DNA of 45,332 nt. It comes from Caballeronia grimmiae (GTDB lineage: Bacteria > Pseudomonadota > Gammaproteobacteria > Burkholderiales > Burkholderiaceae). Position 1 is the stretch's first letter. The number at the start of each line of letters is the position of its first letter. The notes below the pieces were generated by a model. The model did not search any database, was not told the origin of the DNA, and saw only the letters and a program-made list of their open reading frames with translations. This document shows, one piece after another, positions 7,351 to 15,430 of the stretch. The stretch covers positions 1 to 45,332 of the forward strand of contig NZ_JFHE01000042.1 of assembly GCF_000698555.1 (NCBI RefSeq). The letters run 5' to 3'. The position numbers were made by a program, and so were the translations under genes.

Positions 7351-8229
7351 TTATTTGCCTCTCCACTCGCTTGCCGTGGTGAGTGCGAAGTCACGGTAGT
7401 TGCGCGGCGCACGCCCGAGCAGTTGACTAAACCTTTCGATCTCGCCAGCGGATGCCACTGCCCCATCCTGCTGATAACGCTGCAGCATCAGCCGCATGTC
7501 ATATGCGAGCCATGGCGGCGTCATCGTCTTCATATACGACTCGAACCGATCCAGATCATCGCCGCCGTACTGCACTTCGCGGCCGAGCGCTTCCGACCAG
7601 ATCGCCGCGACATCTGCCGACGTGATCGCGTCCGGGCCGACGAGCGCGTAAGTCTCCGAGGGCAGTGGCACGTCCGAGCGCTCGCGGCGCAGAAGCTCGC
7701 GCGCGGCTGCATCGCCGATATCGCGGACATCGACCATCGAAATTCCCTTGCTTCCAATGGGCATGCCGAAGACGCCCTGCCGGAGCATCGGCTCCTTCTG
7801 ACGCACGTCGTTCTGCATGAAATACGCGGGACGAAGAATCGTCGCGGGCATGTCGAACGCCTCGATCATGCGTTCGGCGGTGCGCTTGCAACTGAAGTGC
7901 GGAACATCGACGTATTCCTCGCCCTTGAACACCGACAAATAGACGATCCCGCGTACGCCTTCCTCGCGGGCGATGCTTAACGCCTGCAGCGATTGCGTGA
8001 GCTCATCGGCGGCGACGGGCGCAAGCAGGAACAGCGTCGTCACGCCTTGCATTGCGCGGCGCAGTCCATCGACATCTGCAAGTTCACCCTGCACCCGCGT
8101 CACGGCTGCCGGAAGATCTGCGCGCTCGGGCGAACGCGTCAGCGCGCGCAACTCGGCACCGCTGTCCTTGAGATGGTCGAGAACCTGTGTGCCGATGATG
8201 CCCGTACTGCCCGTAACGAGAATGCTCAT
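7351..8229 (-). CDS. NmrA/NAD(P)-binding SDR family oxidoreductase
   Basis: This encodes a 292-residue atypical short-chain dehydrogenase of the NmrA / quinone-oxidoreductase-2-like group. Residues 1-15 carry the GxxGxxG dinucleotide loop (MSILVTGSTGIIG), with TRSPERADLP after the second strand (Arg favours NADPH). The central sheet (GIVYLSVFKG) and RPAYFMQN are typical. The C-terminal part binds the unknown substrate; the protein could be a quinone or NADPH sensor rather than an enzyme. The start at 8229 has AGGAG 5 bases upstream; longer in-frame extensions lie antisense to the regulator. It is divergent from a LysR gene at 8357, its likely controller, in an arrangement common for NmrA genes in this group. 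Confidence 0.85.
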   Translation of the reverse strand: MSILVTGSTGIIGTQVLDHLKDSGAELRALTRSPERADLPAAVTRVQGELADVDGLRRAMQGVTTLFLLAPVAADELTQSLQALSIAREEGVRGIVYLSVFKGEEYVDVPHFSCKRTAERMIEAFDMPATILRPAYFMQNDVRQKEPMLRQGVFGMPIGSKGISMVDVRDIGDAAARELLRRERSDVPLPSETYALVGPDAITSADVAAIWSEALGREVQYGGDDLDRFESYMKTMTPPWLAYDMRLMLQRYQQDGAVASAGEIERFSQLLGRAPRNYRDFALTTASEWRGK

Positions 8230-8249
8230 GTCAGCTCCTGGAAGGTGAA

Positions 8250-8264
8250 GGCTCGGTGCGAGCC
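8250..8264. promoter_or_regulatory. Palindrome GGCTCG-GTG-CGAGCC in the NmrA leader
   Basis: This is a perfect 6-bp inverted repeat, 20 bases upstream of the NmrA-family start codon on the minus strand. It may act as an operator or as a leader hairpin close to the ribosome-binding site. Function is inferred from position. Confidence 0.3.
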
Positions 8265-8315
8265 GGTGACTGCTACGATAGGCGTTCCGAAAATCCTGCG
8301 AAAGCGCCGAAATCA

Positions 8316-8328
8316 AGACACGCTGTCT
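8316..8328. promoter_or_regulatory. Palindrome AGACA-CGC-TGTCT, candidate LysR operator
   Basis: This 13-bp dyad lies 28 bases before the LysR start and 86 bases before the divergent NmrA start. That is the usual place for a LysR-type regulator binding site controlling its own and the divergent promoter. No binding evidence is available. Confidence 0.4.
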
Positions 8329-8356
8329 CGTCAGCGGAACGATAAAGGAAAGGGTC

Positions 8357-9235
8357 ATGGATCTGAACGCGCTCGCGGATTTCATCGCCGTCGCACAACG
8401 TGGCGGTTTCGGTCCGGCCGCGCGCGCGACGGGCCGACCGAAGGCGACGCTTTCGCGGCGCGTCGCGGAACTGGAACAACAGCTCGGCGTGCGGCTGATC
8501 GAACGCGGCGCGCGCACGACGCGCCTCACCGAAGAAGGACGCGCGCTGTTCGAGCGCACGAGCGGTCTGCTCGCGGAGATCGACGAAGCGGGCGACGACA
8601 TCGCATCGCGTGCGCCCACACCGCGCGGGCGCCTGCGCGTAAGCGCACCGATGGTCTATGCGCATGTCGTGCTCGCACGCGCCGCCGCGAGATTCGCGCT
8701 GGCGTATCCGCAGGTCGAGCTGGAGGTTGTCGCGGAAGATCGTATCGTCGACCCGTTGCAGGACGATTACGATCTGGTGATACGCGTCAATCCTTCGCCC
8801 GACGAGTCGCTCATCGGGCGCGCGATCGCCACCGATCGCCGCGTGCTCGTCGCCACGCCCGCGCTCGCGGAATCGCTCGCGAACACGTTGAGCAATGCGG
8901 CTCCTTTGCTGCCTGCTGTGGTGCTCGCGCGTGCCAGCCATCCCGCATGGACGGTTCGATTGAGCGACGGCAGCGAGCGCACTGTTACGCCGCAGCCGAT
9001 GCTGCGCCTGTCGTCGCTTCTGATGGTGCGCGAAGCGGTGCTCGACGGCGCGGCCGCCGGCTTGCTGCCTCACCTGCTCGTGGAATCGGATATCGCTGCG
9101 AAGCGGCTGACGATGATCGGCTGCGAAGCGGGCCCCGGCGTCGAGATATGGGCGCTTTACAGTTCCCGACGCCTCCTGAGCGCGAAAGTGCGGGCGTTCC
9201 TGAACATGCTGGTGAGCGCCGACCCGGGTTCGTGA
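8357..9235 (+). CDS. LysR-family transcriptional regulator
   Basis: This encodes a 292-residue regulator. Residues 1-60 form the winged helix-turn-helix (MDLNALADFIAVAQRGGFGP, then KATLSRRVAELEQQLGVRLIER). The rest is a periplasmic-binding-protein-like effector domain opening with GRLRVSAP. The effector segment resembles the group that controls divergent quinone reductase or NmrA genes and responds to small oxidants or aromatics. AAAGGAAAGG just upstream supports the ATG at 8357. Its likely target is the divergent NmrA-family gene, through the dyads in the 127-base shared region. The effector is unknown. Confidence 0.92.
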   Translation: MDLNALADFIAVAQRGGFGPAARATGRPKATLSRRVAELEQQLGVRLIERGARTTRLTEEGRALFERTSGLLAEIDEAGDDIASRAPTPRGRLRVSAPMVYAHVVLARAAARFALAYPQVELEVVAEDRIVDPLQDDYDLVIRVNPSPDESLIGRAIATDRRVLVATPALAESLANTLSNAAPLLPAVVLARASHPAWTVRLSDGSERTVTPQPMLRLSSLLMVREAVLDGAAAGLLPHLLVESDIAAKRLTMIGCEAGPGVEIWALYSSRRLLSAKVRAFLNMLVSADPGS

Positions 9236-9559
9236 ATCCGCGCTCCCTACCGCAGCTCATAAGGCACGCCATCGATGCTCGAACGACGCGCGGGCCCGGT
9301 CACGCTGTCAGTCAGCGCAAACGCAATTGCACTCGGCAGGGGTTGTTCTAGAAAGACAGTCGTGAGGATTCGGTGGGCGATGTATCAAGGTCTGAAGCGC
9401 ATCGATCAACTCCTTTGCTGCAACCCGACGCGTAAGCGAACGCTGGCCGCTGGTGCGGCATTCATCTCCCACGCAGCACGCTCACGGCCGCGACCACCGG
9501 CCGCGCAATTCATCGGTCTGCTGGCCGCGCATACCTCGGCGGGCTATTCACGGCCGACG
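9236..9559. other. Intergenic stretch without a supported gene
   Basis: This is plus-strand sequence between the LysR stop and the RIO-kinase fragment. An open frame runs through from 9275 into the fragment, but its N-terminal 95 codons are Arg/Ala-rich with no domain. No promoter or RNA is evident. Confidence 0.5.
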
Positions 9560-9733
9560 ATGGTTATGAAAATACCGAAGCCACTTGCACCACTTCTCGA
9601 AGAAGGACTTATCGACGAAGTCATCGGCCGATCGATGAGCGGCAAAGAGGCAGCAGTCTACGTCGTGCGCCGCGGCGGATCGACGCGTTGCGCAAACGTA
9701 CATAAGGACGTGAAGCAGCACAGTCATCTAATG
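9560..9733 (+). pseudogene. Truncated RIO-type serine kinase remnant
   Basis: About 58 codons match the N-terminus of bacterial RIO1-like kinases: KIPKPLAPLLEEGLIDEVIG, then the glycine-loop region SMSGKEAAVYVV and RCANVHKD. Intact members are about 280 residues long with catalytic HxD and metal-binding motifs; none of these follow here. The usual CAKVYK segment reads CANVHK, so a key lysine is replaced. The reading frame continues into unrelated sequence. I infer a decapitated, inactive leftover. Confidence 0.75.
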
Positions 9734-10016
9734 CCCGTGCGAATGAGCCGGGCGTCACTCTCCGATGATTCGGTCATGCACCTCCGTGGCATCGGGCAGG
9801 GGGATCGGTTCTCGACGTACTTTGCCGTCTTTTGTTTCCGGATTGCCAGGAGCTCATCAATCCGGTGAACAGCTTAGTCGGCAAGCGAGCAATGCCTCAT
9901 AAAGGTAGTAAGACTACGTTCCAAAGTCGACGACACCCCGCCTCGTGCAGCCTATGGTCTGGCGGAAAAACGTCCGTATACAAGCCGATTCGCCATCTGA
10001 ACGTGTAAACCCTAGC
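9734..10016. other. Intergenic stretch with one inverted repeat
   Basis: No supported gene. The only structure seen is an 8-bp inverted repeat, CCGGATTG (9838-9845) and CAATCCGG (9858-9865), with a 12-base loop and no T tract. The sequence leads to the putative promoter of the sugar-uptake locus. Confidence 0.45.
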
Positions 10017-10063
10017 TTGCCGGTGCGCCGTCGTAGTCAGTATATTTTGATTGTAATACTACG
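10017..10063 (+). promoter_or_regulatory. Putative promoter and dyad upstream of the sugar ABC locus
   Basis: TTGCCG (10017-10022), an 18-base spacer and TATATT (10041-10046) resemble a sigma-70 promoter in a locally A/T-rich patch. CGTAGT (10032-10037) and ACTACG (10058-10063) form an inverted repeat spanning the -10 element, a good position for a repressor such as the RpiR-type protein encoded in the locus. Both elements are inferred from pattern only. Confidence 0.4.
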
Positions 10064-10146
10064 CAGCAAGGGAACATCACTAGCATCCAGTCGAGCTATC
10101 CGTGGCACGCGCCGCTGCCCATACCGGTGTTGAGGAGACAACAACT

Positions 10147-11241
10147 ATGGAAGAAGCACAGGAAGTCGCATCGCGTAGAAAGTTTCTGGCGGGTCTTGCC
10201 GCCACGGCCGGCGGCGTTGCGCTGTCGTCGGTATCGAAGCTCGGCTTCGCGCAGCAGAAAGTGTTCGTGCCGTTCAGCAACAAGAGTCTCGACTACTACT
10301 TCTTCGTCACGCAGCAGGAAGCGGTGAAGCGCGCCGTCGAAGCGAAAGGCTGGCAGTTTCAGGCCGTCAACGCCAACTTCAGCAATACGTCGCAACTCGA
10401 GCAGTGGAACAGCCTGATGCTCAAGAATCCGTCGGCGATCATCGCAGATCCGATCGATAGCCAGGCCATCGTCAGTGTCATCAAGAAGTACAACTTCAAG
10501 AAGATCCCCGTCGGCATCATCGACACCCCGGCGCTGGGCGGTGATGTCGCGATCACCGTCGATTTCGACAACAAGGCGGGCGGCGTCATGGCCGCCGAGA
10601 CCATCGTCGCCGCGCTCAAAAAGAAGAACGGGTCCGCCAAGGGCACGGTGCTGAACTGCTACGGCGCGTTGCAGTCGGTCGCGTGGCGTCTGCGCAAGGA
10701 AGGTTTCGAAGAAGCGATGAAGAAGTATCCGGACGTCAAGGTCATCAGCCGTCCGACAGAAGGCCTGCTCAAGAACATGTTGTCGGTCACGCTTTCCACG
10801 CTCTCCGAGTATCCCGATCTCGACGCCGTGCATGCACCGAGCGATTCGCCGGCGCGCGGCATCGTCACGGCCTTGCAGCAAAAGGGCAAGTGGAAGAAGG
10901 TCGGCGAACAAGGGCACGTGATCTTCGTGAATATCGACGGCGAACCGGCCGCGCTGCAATGGATCGGCGACGGCTACATGGACGCCGTGGTCTCGCAGGA
11001 CCCGATCGCCTATGCGCAGATCACGGTCGAGATGCTCGACAAGTATTCGCTCAAGGGACAGCCGGTGCCGCACGGCGACTACCAGAACAATCAGTACTTC
11101 TGGGAAAAGGCGGTCGTGACGAAGTCCGAGACGGGACCGAGTCTCGTCATCCAGCCGTTCATCGTCGATGCAAATTCGGTGAAGGACAAGCGGCAGTGGG
11201 GCAACATCGCCTTCAACGAATGGGGCATCCGTTATTCCTGA
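10147..11241 (+). CDS. Sugar ABC transporter substrate-binding protein (RbsB-like, Tat-type signal)
   Basis: This encodes a 364-residue periplasmic binding protein of the ribose/xylose type (Peripla_BP_4). The N-terminus carries twin arginines and a hydrophobic stretch (SRRKFLAGLAATAGGVAL) ending near FAQ, so export through the Tat system is likely, which is less usual than Sec for this family. The mature part begins VFVPFSNKSLDYYFF, and the ligand lobe contains IIADPIDSQAIV. The ATG at 10147 is preferred over one at 10102 because GAGGAG lies upstream and the signal then starts normally. It is the first gene of the locus, 69 bases before the ATPase. The ligand is unknown; the following genes suggest a pentose, polyol or cyclitol. 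Confidence 0.92.
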   Translation: MEEAQEVASRRKFLAGLAATAGGVALSSVSKLGFAQQKVFVPFSNKSLDYYFFVTQQEAVKRAVEAKGWQFQAVNANFSNTSQLEQWNSLMLKNPSAIIADPIDSQAIVSVIKKYNFKKIPVGIIDTPALGGDVAITVDFDNKAGGVMAAETIVAALKKKNGSAKGTVLNCYGALQSVAWRLRKEGFEEAMKKYPDVKVISRPTEGLLKNMLSVTLSTLSEYPDLDAVHAPSDSPARGIVTALQQKGKWKKVGEQGHVIFVNIDGEPAALQWIGDGYMDAVVSQDPIAYAQITVEMLDKYSLKGQPVPHGDYQNNQYFWEKAVVTKSETGPSLVIQPFIVDANSVKDKRQWGNIAFNEWGIRYS

Positions 11242-11267
11242 TTCACGCCAGTCCGAACGAGTTGGAC

Positions 11268-11286
11268 GGCGCGCAGTCAGCGCGCC
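11268..11286 (+). other. GC-rich intercistronic hairpin between binding protein and ATPase genes
   Basis: GGCGCGC (11268-11274) and GCGCGCC (11280-11286) form a 7-bp all-GC stem with a 5-base loop, directly after a smaller GTCC/GGAC stem (11251-11267). No T tract follows, so read-through is expected. Such hairpins after binding-protein genes can protect the upstream message and give the binding protein a higher yield than the membrane parts. Confidence 0.55.
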
Positions 11287-11310
11287 GAATGCGGACCGGA
11301 GACTTCCTGA

Positions 11311-12873
11311 ATGTCGGATATGCACAGCAACGATTACATCCTGCGGACCCACGACGTCGTCAAGCGTTACAAGGCCGTGCTCGCGCTCGACCGGGTTTCG
11401 ATCAACATCCGGCGCGGCACGATCCACGGTCTGCTCGGCGAAAACGGCGCGGGCAAGTCCACGCTCGTGCGGCTGATTAGCGGGCAAACCGCGCCGAGCG
11501 AAGGGCGCATCGTCCTGGACGGCGAAGACGTGCAGGGCTCGGACGTTCAAGAGATGGAAGCGCGCGGCGTGTTCCTGGTGACGCAGGAACCGATGATCGT
11601 CGATTCGATGTCCGTCGCCGACAACCTGATGCTCGGGCGCTGGCCTCTGAAGCGCGGCATCACGGGTCGCGTGGACCAGCGCGCGTCGATGGAAAGCGTC
11701 GAAGCCGCGCTCCAGGGCACGGATTTCGATCCGCGCATGCCCGCGCGTCTCTTGTCCGCGGTCGCCAAACGCAAGCTCAACATCCTGCGTGCATTGCACA
11801 GCGGCGGCAAGCTGCTCATTCTCGACGAACCGACCACCGCGCTCACGCTCGCGGACCGCGAGCACCTGTTCGACTTCATGCGCACTCTGAAGGCGCGCGG
11901 CGTGAGCTTCGTCTTCATCTCGCACTACAACGAAGAGATCCTCGATATCTGCGATGGCGTGTCCGTCTTGCGCAATGGCAGGCTCGCGGGCGAGCACGAC
12001 GACCTCTCGACGATCGACTCGGACGGTCTCTCGGAACTCGTCATCGGGCGTGACGTCCCGTTGTTCTATCGCGAGCGGCGGGAAACGGCGGCGGCTGGCC
12101 GTGAAGGCTGGCGTGTCGAAGGTCTCGCGGCCCCGGGCGTGCGCGTGGACGCGTTTTCGATTGCGCCGGGCGAGATCGTCGGGTTCGCCGGACTGCCCGG
12201 GTCGGGGGCGAAGGAATTCGCGCTCGCGCTCTTCGGCACGAACCGCGCGACGCGCGGCCGGATCACGCATGACGGCAACACGAGCGCGCCGGCCGGTCAT
12301 CCGGGCGAGGCGTTCCAGCGGGGCATCGCGTATCTGTCGGACGACCGTCATCGCGACGGGCTTGTCGGGCTGCAAAGCATCGCGCACAACATCACGTTGT
12401 CGAGCCTCAAGCACGTATCGAAGGCCGGCGTCATCGATTCGAACGCGGAACGCAGTGTCGTCGCGCGTTACTTCGAGCACTTGCGCGTGAAGGCGACGAC
12501 CGCCGAAGTGCTGCTCGGCACGCTTTCCGGAGGCAATCAGCAGAAGGTCTGCCTCGGCCGCGTGCTCGCCACGTCTCCGAAGCTGCTGATTCTCGACGAA
12601 CCGACGCGCGGCATCGACGTGGGCGTGAAGGAGGAAGTGCATCGCATCATCGATACGCTGACGCGCGAGGGATTGAGCGTGATCGTCATTACGAGCGACC
12701 TGGACGAGATGGTGCGTCTGGTCGATCGCGTGTCGGTGTTCGTCGGCGGGCGGATCGAGCGCGAATACACCGGCGCGGAAATCGCGAAGGACGCCATTCT
12801 GCAGGCTGCCTTCAATGGGGAGCCGGCGTCGAACGACAGCGTTCGTGCCGAGCCGCTGGTGAATCAATCATGA
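11311..12873 (+). CDS. Sugar ABC transporter ATP-binding protein (RbsA-like, two nucleotide-binding domains)
   Basis: This encodes a 520-residue ATPase with two cassettes. The N-terminal cassette has Walker A GENGAGKST and Walker B LLILDEPTTAL, but its signature region reads LLSAVAKRKLNILRAL, not LSGGQ. The C-terminal cassette has a degenerate Walker A (GFAGLPGSGAKEF), a good signature LSGGNQQKV and LLILDEPTRGID. This asymmetry is typical of the CUT2 group (ribose, xylose, arabinose, myo-inositol importers), though the N-terminal signature is more divergent than usual. It should energise uptake with the permease at 12885. The stop lies 11 bases before the permease start. Confidence 0.93.
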   Translation: MSDMHSNDYILRTHDVVKRYKAVLALDRVSINIRRGTIHGLLGENGAGKSTLVRLISGQTAPSEGRIVLDGEDVQGSDVQEMEARGVFLVTQEPMIVDSMSVADNLMLGRWPLKRGITGRVDQRASMESVEAALQGTDFDPRMPARLLSAVAKRKLNILRALHSGGKLLILDEPTTALTLADREHLFDFMRTLKARGVSFVFISHYNEEILDICDGVSVLRNGRLAGEHDDLSTIDSDGLSELVIGRDVPLFYRERRETAAAGREGWRVEGLAAPGVRVDAFSIAPGEIVGFAGLPGSGAKEFALALFGTNRATRGRITHDGNTSAPAGHPGEAFQRGIAYLSDDRHRDGLVGLQSIAHNITLSSLKHVSKAGVIDSNAERSVVARYFEHLRVKATTAEVLLGTLSGGNQQKVCLGRVLATSPKLLILDEPTRGIDVGVKEEVHRIIDTLTREGLSVIVITSDLDEMVRLVDRVSVFVGGRIEREYTGAEIAKDAILQAAFNGEPASNDSVRAEPLVNQS

Positions 12874-12884
12874 GGAGACAGTCC

Positions 12885-13922
12885 ATGCAAACACGAAGCG
12901 ACCTTTCTTCGTCGCCCGCGCCGGCGGCGCTCGCCGGTCCAGGCGGCGCCGCGCCGGGCACGGGAAGCGGCAAGCGCGGCAAGGGCGGCGTGCAGTGGGT
13001 TTTCCAGAACGTCGTCTGGCTGTGGCTCGCGGCGCTCGTCGTCGTTTTCGGCGTGCTCAATCCCTTCTTCTTCACGCTTTCGAATCTGCAGAACGTGCTG
13101 GTGCAGGCGACGGTGCTCGGCCTGCTCGCGCTGGCCGTATCCATGCCGCTGATGGTGGCGGAGATCGACCTGTCGATTGCGAGCAACATGGGATTCTCCG
13201 CCGCCATCGGCGCGATTCTCTCGACACGGCTCGGACTCACGCCCGCCGTCGGCGTGCCGCTGGGTATCGCGGTAGCGACTGCGATCGGCTTCTTCAATGG
13301 CCTGTGCGTGACGCGCCTCAAGATGGTGTCGCTCATTCAGACACTTGCCGTCATGATCGTGCTGCAAGGCTCGCTGCTCGCGGTGACGCAGGGCAACACC
13401 ATCTCGGACATGTCTACCGGTTATATCTGGATCGGCCAGTACACGGTCAACAACTGGCCCGTCATGCCGATCGTGTTTCTCGTCGTGCTCATCGGCATGG
13501 GTTTCATGCTGCGCAAGACGGTGCTCGGCCGCTATCTCTACGCGACCGGCGGCAACGCGCTCGCCGCCAACTCGGCCGGCATTCGCGTGAATCGCGTCAA
13601 GATCATCGCGTTCACGCTGTCGGGTTTTCTCGCGGGCGTCGCGGGCTATCTGCTCGCCGCATGGCAGATGGCGATCACGTCGGATCAGGGCGAAGGCTTC
13701 CTGCTCTACGCCATCGCCGCGCCGATCATCGGCGGTGTGAGCGTGTTCGGCGGACGCGGCGGCGCGCTCGGCATTCTCGGCGGCGTGCTGCTGCTGACGG
13801 TGATCCACGTCGGCCTCGCCATCACCGAAGTCCCCTCGTTCTATGTGCAGATGATCGGCGGTATTCTCATCTTCATCGCGGTCGCGGTGGATGCCATCCG
13901 CGTCAACTTCGTTTCGCAATAA
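12885..13922 (+). CDS. Sugar ABC transporter permease (RbsC-like)
   Basis: This encodes a 345-residue inner-membrane permease of the CUT2 family with about ten hydrophobic segments. Characteristic parts are EIDLSIASNMG and TGGNALAANSAGI, the latter near the coupling loop. The N-terminus is a 35-residue Gly/Pro/Ala-rich cytoplasmic tail. An in-frame ATG at 12870 overlaps the ATPase stop, but GAGGAG at 12872-12877 is correctly spaced for ATG 12885, so the later start is preferred. It works with the genes before it; only one permease gene is present, so it is expected to act as a homodimer. Confidence 0.92.
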   Translation: MQTRSDLSSSPAPAALAGPGGAAPGTGSGKRGKGGVQWVFQNVVWLWLAALVVVFGVLNPFFFTLSNLQNVLVQATVLGLLALAVSMPLMVAEIDLSIASNMGFSAAIGAILSTRLGLTPAVGVPLGIAVATAIGFFNGLCVTRLKMVSLIQTLAVMIVLQGSLLAVTQGNTISDMSTGYIWIGQYTVNNWPVMPIVFLVVLIGMGFMLRKTVLGRYLYATGGNALAANSAGIRVNRVKIIAFTLSGFLAGVAGYLLAAWQMAITSDQGEGFLLYAIAAPIIGGVSVFGGRGGALGILGGVLLLTVIHVGLAITEVPSFYVQMIGGILIFIAVAVDAIRVNFVSQ

Positions 13923-13936
13923 CCTTGATCCGGACC

Positions 13937-15391
13937 ATGACAGAACCTCGTCAGTGCGAGATGTATATCGATGGGCGCTTCGGCAGCGAAGGCGTTCGCG
14001 AATGGATCGATGTCGTCAATCCAGCAACGGAGCAGGTCGTCGCCCGCGCGCCCGATGCCGACCGGGCGATCATCGATTCCGCCGTCGATGCCGCATCGCG
14101 CGCTTTCCGAAGCTGGCGCCGCGTGAATCCGTTCGAGCGTTCCCGCCTGCTGCATGCGATAGCCGATCACATCGCAGAGGACGAACGCGCCATCGCCATG
14201 GCGATCACGACGGAAATGGGCAAGCCGCTCGCCGAAGCGCAGGGCGAGGCGCGCAAGCTCGCCAAGGCGTTTCACTACTACGCGGAAGAGGCCGTGCGGA
14301 TCTACGGCGAGACGATTCCGAACGAAGAGGACGGTTTCGTCAGTATCGTGGAGAAGGAGCCGGTCGGCGTGGTGGCGGCCATTGCGCCGTGGAACTATCC
14401 GGTGGAACTGATCGGCTGGAAGCTCGCGGCTTCGCTGGCGGCGGGCTGCACGATCGTCGTGAAGCCGTCGGAGTTCACGCCGTCGAGCGCGGAGGCCGTG
14501 TTTCGCTGCGTGCATCGCGCGGGATTGCCGGCGGGCGTCGCCAATCTCGTGATGGGCGCGAAAGATGCGGGCAAGCGGCTCGTCGGACATCCGGACATCG
14601 ACAAGGTGGCGTTCACGGGATCGGGCAGCGCGGGCGAGGACATCTACAAGACGGTGCGCGGCATCACGGGGTTGTCGCTCGAATTGGGCGGGAGCTGTCC
14701 GCTGATCGTGACCGCCCATGCGGACCTGGATCTCGCGGTCGCGGGCACGCTGCGCCGCGCGTTCCGCAATGCAGGGCAGATCTGCATTTCGATCAATCGC
14801 GCTTACGTGCAGGAAGCGGTCTATGACACCTTCCTCGAACGCCTGGCCGATGGCGCGCGCAAGCTCGTCGTCGCGGACGGCATCGCGAACGAAAAAGCCG
14901 ATGTCGGACCGATGGCTACGCGCGCCGGTGTCGAAAAGGTGCGCCGTCATCTCGACGATGCACGCGAACGCGGCGGCCGCATTCTGTGCGGCGGCGGCCG
15001 ACCGGATGGGATGGCATCGAATGAACGGGGCCTGTTCTACGCGCCGACGGTCATTGCCGACGGCACGCCCGACATGCTCGTCATGCGCGAGGAAACGTTC
15101 GGCCCGGTGATCGGCGTGGCGCGCTACAAGACGCTCGACGACGCCATCGAGGCGGCCAACAGCACGCCCGCGGGCCTCGCTGCCTACGCGTACACGGAGC
15201 ACGTGCGGGAGACGTTCGCGCTGTCGCGCGAGCTGGACTTCGGCAACGTCGCCATTAATAACGTCGACGCCGGGATCATGAACGCGCCGTACGGCGGCCG
15301 CAAGCAGAGCGGCACGGGCTATGAGCATGGGCGCGAAGGCATGGAAGGCTATCTGCACCTGAAGCACGTGCGGCTGCGTCACCGCGCGTAA
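13937..15391 (+). CDS. Aldehyde dehydrogenase (NAD(P)-dependent)
   Basis: This encodes a 484-residue ALDH-superfamily enzyme. The oxyanion residue N153 (APWNYP), general base E249 (LELGG) and nucleophile C283 (GQICIS) are all present. GSG/FTGSGSAG (residues ~226-233) fits the cofactor site. The family oxidises an aldehyde to the acid; the nearest familiar groups are glycolaldehyde, lactaldehyde, betaine-aldehyde and succinate-semialdehyde dehydrogenases, and the exact substrate cannot be read. It starts 14 bases after the permease stop, in the same transcription unit. It may oxidise an aldehyde released from the imported sugar or polyol. Confidence 0.93.
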   Translation: MTEPRQCEMYIDGRFGSEGVREWIDVVNPATEQVVARAPDADRAIIDSAVDAASRAFRSWRRVNPFERSRLLHAIADHIAEDERAIAMAITTEMGKPLAEAQGEARKLAKAFHYYAEEAVRIYGETIPNEEDGFVSIVEKEPVGVVAAIAPWNYPVELIGWKLAASLAAGCTIVVKPSEFTPSSAEAVFRCVHRAGLPAGVANLVMGAKDAGKRLVGHPDIDKVAFTGSGSAGEDIYKTVRGITGLSLELGGSCPLIVTAHADLDLAVAGTLRRAFRNAGQICISINRAYVQEAVYDTFLERLADGARKLVVADGIANEKADVGPMATRAGVEKVRRHLDDARERGGRILCGGGRPDGMASNERGLFYAPTVIADGTPDMLVMREETFGPVIGVARYKTLDDAIEAANSTPAGLAAYAYTEHVRETFALSRELDFGNVAINNVDAGIMNAPYGGRKQSGTGYEHGREGMEGYLHLKHVRLRHRA

Positions 15392-15430
15392 GAGACGCAC
15401 GACGACCACGCATACGCAAACGGAGCGGTC

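Noticed and set aside
9838..9865. 8-bp inverted repeat CCGGATTG/CAATCCGG as an attachment site or terminator
   Set aside because: No T tract, no integrase gene and no second copy seen.
10096..12867. Very long minus-strand open frame (923 codons) opposite the binding protein and ATPase genes
   Set aside because: Arg/His/Asp-rich composition without domains; it is the mirror of G+C-rich codon bias in the plus-strand ABC genes.
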